A stretch of 64,000 nucleotides of DNA from Watersipora subatra (Eukaryota; Bryozoa; Gymnolaemata; Cheilostomatida; Watersiporidae): positions 1,302,001-1,366,000 of the forward strand of contig NC_088714.1 in NCBI RefSeq assembly GCF_963576615.1, given 5' to 3'. Below are positions 60,801 through 64,000 of this stretch, piece by piece. Under the pieces are notes generated by a model. That model saw nothing but the letters and a program-made list of their open reading frames with translations. It had not been told where the DNA came from and made no database searches. Position 1 is the first letter of the stretch, and each line of letters starts with the position of its first letter. The position numbers were made by a program, and so were the translations under genes.

Positions 60801-60959
60801 TCTGACTGATGAACTTGTCGTATGGAATTTCAGCTATACCTTTTATCCACAGACTTTTGTCGCATTATGGTTTTCCTACCGCAGTGAAGTTGTTTAGGCG
60901 TACGAAACAGTAGAAAAAATGTATAACCGAACTTTTTACGCTCTCCTTTCGCTTTTCAT
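26395..60959 (-). CDS. HIF1A: Hypoxia-inducible factor alpha subunit (bHLH-PAS), 18-exon gene
   Basis: Minus-strand exons: 60959-60940 (tentative), 58748-58549, 56451-56297, 55540-55373, 50382-50198, 43017-42911, 37558-37411, 37272-37136, 35010-34898, 33108-33015, 32854-32766, 32564-32452, 31015-30759, 30056-29876, 29666-29546, 29458-29329, 27874-27722 and 26465-26395. All junctions keep phase and sum to 2442 nt (813 aa; human HIF1A is 826). Domain order: bHLH (about 14-72), PAS-A (about 90-181), PAS-B (about 205-335), acidic Ser/Thr-rich linker, oxygen-dependent degron with APYIPMED (about 478-485) and a basic motif ARRKRK (about 645-650). The family forms heterodimers with ARNT and activates hypoxia genes; prolyl hydroxylation of the degron leads to VHL-mediated destruction. 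The degron together with RKEKSKEAARSRR separates HIF from SIM and NPAS. Least certain are the first exon and the last two. The symbol denotes the HIF-alpha family. Confidence 0.92.
26471..26915. repeat. Short direct repeats beside the last HIF exon
   Basis: Two adjacent copies of a 23-bp unit (ACAAAACATAGCAGACATGC) lie at 26471-26515, directly upstream of the proposed last HIF exon. Three copies of a ~43-bp unit containing CAAGACAGCTACAAGCAGG occupy about 26790-26915. Confidence 0.8.
27994..28795. mobile_element. Fold-back TIR element (~800 bp) in a HIF intron
   Basis: The whole element is nearly one inverted repeat: about 300 bp from TTAAACCATAACTGACACGT at the left is mirrored up to 28795. 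The centre holds a second palindrome (GAGCTCAAAAAAGTG and CACTTTTTTGAGC). It has no transposase ORF. It lies about 120 bp from the acceptor of the exon at 27874. A half copy sits in DEGS intron 3. Confidence 0.9.
29329..30056 (-). CDS. HIF1A: HIF-alpha C-terminal exons with basic nuclear-localisation motif
   Basis: Exons 30056-29876, 29666-29546 and 29458-29329. The first ends EYARRKRKVTELY, which parallels NAQRKRKMEHD of human HIF1A, a known part of its C-terminal nuclear-localisation signal. The other two have no recognisable domain; they were included because acceptors, donors and phases (2, 0, 1) interlock. Confidence 0.75.
30759..35010 (-). CDS. HIF1A: HIF-alpha linker exons around the degron
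   Basis: Exons 35010-34898, 33108-33015, 32854-32766 and 31015-30759, with the degron exon between the last two; a further linker exon lies at 37272-37136. They encode low-complexity acidic and Ser/Thr/Pro-rich sequence, for example TYGFDDIFNSTSS, PVEDSPSCLDIM, LEELVEALDN and SPANSSPSSISPAVES. This is normal for the region between PAS-B and the C-terminus of HIF. No second LxxLAP-type site is seen, so only the C-terminal degron is retained. The donor at 30759 (G|GTTGGT) is unusual but is the same form used by DEGS exon 1. Confidence 0.85.
31165..31198. repeat. Perfect 15-bp hairpin
   Basis: ATGTCTACTTATAGC and GCTATAAGTAGACAT flank a 4-base loop (AAAG). It is intronic in HIF, about 150 bp upstream of the exon at 31015 in the gene's direction. 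Confidence 0.9.
32452..32564 (-). CDS. HIF1A: HIF-alpha oxygen-dependent degron exon
   Basis: Acceptor CCTTTGTAG, donor CG|GTAAAT. It opens with DFFLRAPYIPMEDYLDVS, which aligns with human DLEMLAPYIPMDDDFQL around the hydroxylated Pro564; the model proline is about residue 479. The APYIPM core is intact. The residue just before Ala is Arg instead of Leu, with Leu one place earlier. Acidic residues follow, as in the family. This is the strongest single piece of evidence that the gene is an oxygen-regulated HIF and not another bHLH-PAS factor. Confidence 0.92.
34595..34862. repeat. 36-bp minisatellite, about 7 copies, beside a HIF donor
   Basis: The unit CTATTATACCTCTTGTGTAT plus AGGCCTACTCGCTATA is repeated almost without change. 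The period is a multiple of three, so it is open in several frames on both strands; these ORFs are artefacts. In HIF orientation the array starts about 35 bp after the donor of the exon ending at 34898. Confidence 0.95.
37411..50382 (-). CDS. HIF1A: HIF-alpha PAS-B exons (50382-50198, 43017-42911, 37558-37411)
   Basis: The first exon carries KLPLDSMTFTSQHSLDMR, matching EIPLDSKTFLSRHSLDMK of human HIF1A, and the spacing to the next conserved Tyr is identical. The second encodes YLEGRSFYDFVHPAD. The third encodes DPYRFLINGGGEMNVYTEAS and ICVHHVI. In the third, the Trp usually found in GGYVWVETQAT is replaced by Asn (EMNVYTEAS). Introns are long (about 7.2 and 5.4 kb) and full of repeats; the second exon's acceptor is the template of the 86-bp array. 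Confidence 0.93.
38135..38240. repeat. ~36-bp tandem repeat, 3 copies
   Basis: The unit contains CCAGTTGCATGGACCACTAG and GAGGCACCCTAAATA; it is intronic in HIF. Confidence 0.85.
38795..38904. repeat. 16-bp minisatellite, left part (continues at 40667-40806)
   Basis: The unit ATAACAAGTGCTTGCT repeats on both sides of the TIR element at 38905-40666. The two parts were one array before that insertion. Confidence 0.95.
38905..40666. mobile_element. TIR element (1762 bp) inserted into the 16-bp array, TA target duplication
   Basis: The left end CCCTACAGGATGAATTTATT is matched by the reverse complement of the right end (CATCCTGTAGGG). Subterminal TTCGCG motifs occur at both ends. It is flanked by TA on both sides; the neighbouring array units show the empty site as GCTATAACAAG with a single TA. 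Inside are an unidentified 78-codon ORF at 39292-39528 preceded by a good acceptor (TGTTTTAG), an upstream donor near 39175 (GTAAGT), an AATAAA near 39815, and a diverged internal duplication (about 40215-40330 and 40385-40500). No transposase domain was recognised. Confidence 0.9.
41262..41413. repeat. 30-bp minisatellite, 5 copies
   Basis: The unit GTGCCGCACTTAAACATGCT plus GAATAAACTA repeats perfectly in its central copies. It is open in three frames as an artefact. Confidence 0.95.
41472..41695. repeat. 23-bp minisatellite, about 9 copies
   Basis: The unit TTCAGTTCTATTTGAACCTT plus ATG repeats with one visible substitution (TATCTG near 41655). It is intronic in HIF, just after the 30-bp array. 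Confidence 0.95.
42991..44075 (-). repeat. 86-bp minisatellite built on a HIF splice acceptor, about 12 units
   Basis: Read on the minus strand, each unit contains CTCCTATTACAG followed by AACCTCAGATCTGACCCAC, then a TATG/TGTG-rich part. The ACAG plus the next ~26 bases equal the acceptor and first bases of the HIF PAS-B exon at 43017. The last, genuine copy runs on into coding sequence. Units are nearly identical, differing at GTA/GGA, ATAG/ACAG and CCGATG/CCAATG, which suggests recent expansion. Confidence 0.95.
44433..45275. mobile_element. TIR element, family with TRCCGTAAAA ends
   Basis: The left end TGCCGTAAAATTTTTATTTG and the right end (reverse complement TACCGTAAAACCTCTATTTG) form the TIR. 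Subterminal repeats resemble GTGGCGTTTTATTAGAGGTG. The interior near 44880 has decayed coding sequence homologous to the acidic segment at 53167 in the other copy (DLSDFESECSSDD there). The transposase class is not recognised. Confidence 0.8.
46794..47682. mobile_element. TIR element with ~190-bp inverted ends
   Basis: AAAGGTTGACTTGCAACAAA at the left is mirrored at the right end (TTTGTTGCAAGTCAACCTTT), and similarity between the arms continues inward for about 190 bp. The 91-codon ORF at 47351-47626 overlaps the right arm and is not convincing. A single-arm relative is at 225-410. Confidence 0.88.
48330..48480. repeat. 23-bp minisatellite, about 6 copies
   Basis: The unit ACCCCTGTTAGTACTTGCTA plus ATA repeats, with shorter TTGTA variants at the two edges. 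It is intronic in HIF. Confidence 0.93.
50528..50600 (+). repeat. Possible tRNA-derived SINE head
   Basis: GGTGGTGTCGCGCTGGTGGC followed about 20 bp later by AGGTTCAAATCTTGTGC resembles RNA polymerase III A and B boxes. The cloverleaf does not fold convincingly, so it is not called a tRNA. A second B-box-like GAGTTCGAGTC lies near 51492, and a reverse one near 53640. Confidence 0.3.
50723..51990. mobile_element. Second pogo/Tigger-like element copy, interrupted by tandem repeats
   Basis: It starts CAGTAGATGTTCC after a TA and shares blocks with the copy at 22742-23633: AAATTCAATTTGAAT-like sequence near 50845, CCGTAATCATGG near 51802, and a block ending TTAGGCAATTTA near 51970. An 86-bp array at 50921-51435 lies inside it, and the right end is lost where the 52000-52685 array begins. 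Confidence 0.7.
50921..51435. repeat. 86-bp minisatellite, 6 copies
   Basis: The unit starts GGGTATCTCTATTATATGTA and ends CGATAAAGCACAGAATATA. One copy near 51240 has lost about 5 bases (CATGTCTCGA). It is unrelated in sequence to the other 86-bp array at 42991-44075. Long minus-strand ORFs here are repeat artefacts. Confidence 0.95.
51985..52685. repeat. ~37-42-bp array, 18 copies, derived from a TIR
   Basis: The core TACCGTAAAACTGTTGAACC plus CCATGA is followed by a variable tail (CAATTTATATG, TAATTTATATG, CAATCTATATG or CACTGTATTTTATATG). Tail order repeats with a period of seven units (~275 bp), marked by the rare AAATTGTTG unit near 52158 and 52433, so there is higher-order structure. 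The unit aligns with the terminus of the TRCCGTAAAA element, and the last unit runs into such an element. Confidence 0.95.
52686..53885. mobile_element. Second TRCCGTAAAA-family element copy
   Basis: From ATAGTGGGGTTTTATTAGAG onward it parallels 44490-45275, including the GATAAATTTAACTCTT and ATGCCATCAGC blocks. An open stretch at 53167-53290 encodes an acidic segment (DLSDFESECSSDD) whose counterpart in the other copy is broken. The right part carries an extra insertion. The reverse-strand B-box-like sequence near 53640 suggests a SINE fragment within it. Confidence 0.7.
54120..55127. mobile_element. TIR element with TCACAGAAACCATGGTTAAG ends
   Basis: TCACAGAAACCATGGTTAAG at the left (from 54128) is mirrored at the right as GACTTAACCATGGTTTCTGT; the TIR extends to about 31 bp with mismatches. 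ATAT-type flanks on both sides could be a short target duplication. It contains the 87-codon ORF at 54354-54617. Confidence 0.8.
54354..54617 (+). CDS. Unidentified ORF inside a TIR element (87 aa)
   Basis: It starts MAFDKYNRFLFADF, is acidic in the middle (SSESKGNYDDI), then has a hydrophobic stretch and a Phe/Arg/Asn-rich end. I do not recognise a domain. Its start follows AAAA at a sensible position inside the element. It may be a remnant N-terminus of a transposase or accessory protein, or chance. Confidence 0.3.
   Translation: MAFDKYNRFLFADFKNNFDILDTYNEYFGIPTDVKSSESKGNYDDIFLTILTSLLQYLIVRIIIRFYKIVFRFNFKNNHSSLQDRSI
55373..56451 (-). CDS. HIF1A: HIF-alpha PAS-A exons (56451-56297 and 55540-55373)
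   Basis: The first exon begins with a Ser/Asp/Glu-rich stretch and then LLHGFLLIIAPAGDVIYVTS, the PAS core opening. The second has IGRSLETFVHPGD, then SFSIRFKSQLSPRARG and NFKSSAYK, which aligns with the HIF block SFFLRMKC...SATWK. The junction lies inside the PAS fold at LGLCE|YDVIG. PAS-A supports dimerisation with ARNT. Confidence 0.95.
56561..57621 (+). mobile_element. Internally deleted piggyBac transposon in a HIF intron
   Basis: TTAA flanks at 56557-56560 and 57622-57625 bracket a 1061-bp element with inverted ends CCCTTTCGCGGGC and GCCCGCGAAAGGG, the CCC...GGG and TTAA hallmark of piggyBac. A near-duplicated subterminal segment (GGGCAGAGCGACG and GGGCAGTGCGACG) lies at the left. Its size is about half of an autonomous copy. 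It is inserted between the bHLH and PAS-A exons of HIF. Confidence 0.95.
56915..57388 (+). CDS. piggyBac transposase remnant: N-terminus joined to C-terminal Cys-rich domain (157 aa)
   Basis: One uninterrupted frame begins MATSKRTSRDYSNKAS, continues with a typical acidic Asp/Glu/Ser N-terminal region, then FEKFFEP and a short link, and ends WCKDCDVGLCKGECFRKYHS. That ending is the C-terminal Cys/His DNA-binding finger of piggyBac transposases. The catalytic DDD core between them is missing, yet the frame is kept open. Such a protein could bind element ends but not cut. Whether it is made is unknown. Confidence 0.85.
   Translation: MATSKRTSRDYSNKASTSTEITKRFRADSDFLDLVARDDSESGSDYDWNDFTSGGDSDEEAGSSNDEDVSRSDASALKNITNINRDESPTIQQFIAVTGPVFTPVDAQPVEYFEKFFEPVNPGSTSLWELFVTRISTWCKDCDVGLCKGECFRKYHS
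58549..58748 (-). CDS. HIF1A: HIF-alpha bHLH exon
   Basis: Acceptor TGATGCAG, donor A|GTGAGT. It encodes the basic region RKEKSKEAARSRRGKEGEVF, helix 1 (DIIDILPV), a loop, and helix 2 (LDKTSIIRLCINYIRSRHLL). The conserved Arg/Glu/Arg DNA-contact residues of the class are present. GKEGEVF is closer to HIF (SKESEVF) than to NPAS or SIM at the same place. Confidence 0.95.
60334..60651 (+). CDS. Unidentified open frame of about 105 codons
   Basis: The plus-strand frame is open from just after an in-frame stop near 60331 and ends in TAA at 60651. It has protein-like composition (FDHFDEPKKYFNIKSLIPDS, SIALKVLERFLAQPED). There is no clear start in the first 20 codons and no recognisable domain. It lies opposite HIF intron 1. 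It may be a retroposed or transposon fragment. Confidence 0.25.
   Translation, partial: NNVFTNPAFDHFDEPKKYFNIKSLIPDSEQALSLAPCCKGFSKSSNDRVLMAKLIKIKSIALKVLERFLAQPEDADKLLLVPSQLSKNTIAVLHCMQVYDLTSKT
60940..60959 (-). CDS. HIF1A: HIF-alpha candidate first coding exon (20 nt)
   Basis: ATG followed by codons for KSERR and a split codon, then a donor GC|GTAAAA. Phase 2 matches the bHLH exon at 58748, giving an N-terminus MKSERRA before VQSEHRRQ. This fits the short, basic N-terminus of HIF proteins. The donor is moderate and the exon is tiny, so another upstream start is possible. Confidence 0.4.
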
Positions 60960-61312
60960 AGCCGAGTGTACAAATCCAGCGACGTACACCGACTTGCAAG
61001 TGATTTACCCAATCGTAGAGACATTGAACAACCTATTTTATAAATTTGTAAGCAAGTAATACGTTAGCAGGTTAGCAGGTTAAAGTTAATAATAAATATA
61101 TTTACGTACAAAATTATATTAGGACTATTTAGTAAGTTTTACAGTTTTGCAACATAGTCGAGCGTAACATTTATAAAAGTTAGAAGCGATGCCATTGATA
61201 CACGTTGAACGCTAAAAACTGGGCAATAACATGTGATGTTCACGTGACCGATCGTTTGACATTTTTACTTGGCCTTACTTCTCTTTTGACTGTGGCTACT
61301 ATAAGTCCGAAT
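60960..61312 (+). promoter_or_regulatory. Shared upstream region of HIF and cathepsin B; TATA box and CLEAR-like site
   Basis: TATAAAA at 61172-61178 lies about 135 bp before the cathepsin B ATG. TTCACGTGAC at 61239-61248 matches 9 of 10 bases of the CLEAR motif (GTCACGTGAC) bound by TFEB/MITF factors at lysosomal genes; ACGTG is also a hypoxia-response core. Two minimal upstream frames overlap it: ATGTGA at 61231 and ATG TTC ACG TGA at 61236. No TATA box was seen on the HIF side. Confidence 0.45.
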
Positions 61313-63760
61313 ATGAGATCTTTATTGGCGATAATATTTCTTTTGGGAGTGAGTAGTGCTTTTAAGTATTATCCAAATCACCAGCCATTATCTGCCGAGC
61401 TTGAATATTACATCAATCATGAAATCAAAACGACTTGGACCGCAGGAAAAAACTTTCAAGCTCATGGAATGACCACATCTGGATTGAAACGTATGTGTGG
61501 TGTTATCGAAGAACCCAACGGTTTCAAGCTCCCATATAAAGACTTTGAGGAAGTAAACGAAGGAGATTTACCGGAAGAGTTCGACTCTCGTACTCAGTGG
61601 CCCAATTGTTCAAGTATTACGTAAGTATTGTTACACGTAAGTTGTATTCTCGCTCAAAGGTTTGAAACAGTCAAAACAAACCGTTTGCTTATATTACCAT
61701 TTTTGTAATTTTGATTTATCAAGCAAGGAAAACAACAATCATCTGTTTAGACGCACAAATATCGATACAGTGTCCACTCTATTAAATTTTACATGAAATT
61801 GTGGGCATTTCTTTGCAGAACTATCCGAGATCAGGGTAATTGTGGATCTTGCTGGGCATTTGGGGCTGTAGAAGCAATATCGGACAGAATTTGCATTCAT
61901 AGCAATGGTATGAACCAGCCCAGCATTTCTGCTGAAAATCTGCTAACCTGCTGTTGGACTTGCGGAATGGGCTGCAACGGTAAGCAAACTTAATTGTTTT
62001 CATTATTCATATTATTATTAATTATTAGTATCATTCAAATAATATGAATATGAAAACAGCGATATGCATTACTGGGCAGCGAGTCGATGATTCTGTGATG
62101 TGTCCTTTTCGGTGTAAAGCCACTTACTAAGTTGGTGTTTTTTATGGTGAGATTGTTGTTCCTGTTGTTCAGGTGGTTATCCACAGTCTGCTTGGAGCTG
62201 GTGGAAAAGAGATGGCCTGGTTACTGGAGGAGCTTATGGCACTAACAAGGTTTGATGACATGAAATATTGCTTAATGAGTCGAATGAACTGTCACATTAC
62301 AAGTAAAAGTTGTAAACAAACAAAAATGCTTGGCCTGGTCAGACTTTGTTTTGGCCAATGACTACAACAGACCATAGAGCTATCTGCTCATGGAGTTGCA
62401 TTATGTTTGCTATATCAAAATTATGCTAAGCATTGTAAAAATTCTAAAACATATAAACAATTATCAATACTGTCGCAATTTTTTTTATTCAATTGTCTAC
62501 CAACATTCAAGTAATTATGAAACCAGTTTAAAGGCAGAACATCATCAGTAAAAGAGTGAATTTTCCAGATAAATATTCATGCAATTTGTATATTTCTATA
62601 CAAATATAGGCTATCCGAAAGTCTCGGTCATCAAGTTTTATTGATGTTATTAGTTATATTAGTTAATACTATACATGCATGTGTCTATTCTGCCTTTAAA
62701 ATCATCCATCTATAGAACGTAAATGTAAGTACTGGTTGCGGACAACGATTACCAATTTGAAAAGCAATCAGTTTAATGACCTACACAAATGTTGTGGTAA
62801 TGTTATTATACATGGTGTCCAGATGAGCTGCAAGATGAGACAACCAAAAGAAACCCTGTACATTTGTTGAATGTGAACATAACTTCTCAAACAGCTCATA
62901 ATTTGTGCTTGGAGTTTGAGTGGGGTCCAACCAGACTGTTCATTCTTTATTGTTAATGGGCTCGGACCACACTAAATGTTGCATACCTCCTGTTTCACAT
63001 TGTTTTATTTATTCTGGCTGCTGACTGGACTCTGCAAGAAGTTGAACATTCCTTGGTTTTTTTGGTATTTTAATGGAGCACCATGAATAGAATCGTCGTA
63101 TTGGCCTATAGTTCTACACTTTCACATGAGAGATAAAACATTGAAAGTTGGTTATAAACAAGGTGATTGTCACCTCTTATCCGGCGTATTCTCTTATCAT
63201 GTGGTGTAGGCGCGTCGAGGCCAGGTGATGCTTATCTTCCCTTTCTGTCTAGGCAAGCCATGGTCAAAATTTTACATAGCGTCGCATGACCACAGCTTCG
63301 GCTCAAAGGTCCTTTGATAACAGACAAGCCATTATTTGGGCCTCTGCTGCCTACAAAGGTGATCCGGTTATTTTGTAGTTTGTTACCGGCTGTACTCACC
63401 TTTGTCCTTTGATAGTGAAGGTGTACCTAGTTTTCATGATGAATATCATACACTTTTGCACATACCAGCAACAGTATCACATGACTTTCTCGGATAGCGA
63501 TGTCTCACTCAATTGTTTTCAACTCTACTCGTCATATCGTTAATTTTAATTTTTGTTGACCTTCTGATCTATAATTCATACTAGCAGGCGCTGTGGCCAC
63601 TGATTCATGTTTGTTCTTGATTCACTTGAAGGGCTGCCAGCCATATGCCATCAAACCTTGTGAGCATCATGTGAACGGAACAAGGCAGCCATGCAGCGGG
63701 GATGAGCATACTCCTAAATGCACAAAAGAGTGTGAATCATCTTATTCCAAGTCCTATAAG
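61313..63760 (+). CDS. CTSB: Cathepsin B (papain-family lysosomal cysteine protease), 5' part
   Basis: Exons 61313-61620, 61819-61979, 62173-62249 and 63632-63760, 225 codons, phases consistent; the gene runs off the right edge. Residues 1-17 are a signal peptide ([17 protein letters not shown]). The propeptide holds TTWTAGKNF and the GLKRMCG block typical of cathepsin B. The mature enzyme should start near [14 protein letters not shown] (about 86). [20 protein letters not shown] carries the oxyanion Gln108 and nucleophile Cys114. The occluding loop [13 protein letters not shown] keeps the His-His pair that gives dipeptidyl-carboxypeptidase activity. Catalytic His and Asn lie beyond the window. 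The upstream in-frame extension to 61205 has no ATG, so 61313 is chosen. Position and length match human CTSB closely. Confidence 0.97.
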
Positions 63761-64000
63761 GTTAGTGTTCATTCGAGTTTCGCTATTGAGGATAAGGAGG
63801 TGTGCGTATTACCCCTGATCAAAATGCTTACCGCTGCAAGGTTTCTTGACCTTGACCTTCATACAGTGGACAAGACCTAAGACGAGCTAAGATTATTAAC
63901 ATCAGCTATCATTTCTAGTCATGCCGCTGTATTCCGCTTTCAGATGTGTGCTCGATGAATCACTGTTGTTGTTAGTTTTGAACAATACATGTTGTTCAGA

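Noticed and set aside
61205-61312. N-terminal extension of cathepsin B
   Set aside because: The extension starts at TTG, not ATG, and would bury the signal peptide; ATG at 61313 gives the expected pre-sequence.

Overview
The window is animal nuclear DNA. It has intron-split genes with GT-AG junctions, AT-rich composition, dense minisatellites and many small inverted-repeat transposons. The proteins point to a marine invertebrate, most likely a lophotrochozoan such as a bryozoan or mollusc. That placement is inference from divergence and architecture, not a database match. Gene models below were built by hand from splice signals, reading phase and family knowledge. For the three main genes every exon junction keeps phase.

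Four protein genes are visible. (1) On the minus strand at the left edge lies the 5' part of a membrane-anchored, lumenal DUF229-like (sulfatase-related) protein, with coding exons between 3725 and 2064 and a possible further exon at 411-566. (2) On the plus strand, 17340-25658 is a complete six-exon sphingolipid delta-4 desaturase (DEGS family, 344 aa). (3) On the minus strand, 60959-26395 is an 18-exon gene for a hypoxia-inducible factor alpha subunit (bHLH, PAS-A, PAS-B, oxygen-dependent degron around APYIPMED, C-terminal basic motif; 813 aa in this model). It takes up more than half of the window. (4) On the plus strand from 61313 to the right edge is the 5' part of cathepsin B (225 codons, with the active-site Cys and the occluding-loop His pair).

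DEGS and HIF are convergent, with 736 bp between their stop codons, and their likely poly(A) signals imply overlapping 3' ends. HIF and cathepsin B are head to head, with about 350 bp between start codons. That gap holds a TATA box and a near-perfect CLEAR-type motif on the cathepsin side.

The rest is repeats. Minisatellites of 16-86 bp sit in introns and spacers, and three of them end at or next to a splice acceptor. The most striking is an 86-bp unit repeated about 12 times upstream of a HIF PAS-B exon; each copy carries a copy of the acceptor and of the first bases of the exon. Mobile elements include an internally deleted piggyBac with TTAA target duplication and an intact 157-codon ORF, a pogo/Tigger-like family (two copies), several unnamed TIR families, a fold-back element (one full, one half copy) and a decayed LINE. 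One TIR family appears to have seeded an 18-copy tandem array from its own terminus.

The stretches 3726-6075, 7700-9660 and 11200-17339 carry no gene I can support. I see no rRNA, convincing tRNA, CRISPR or prokaryotic feature.
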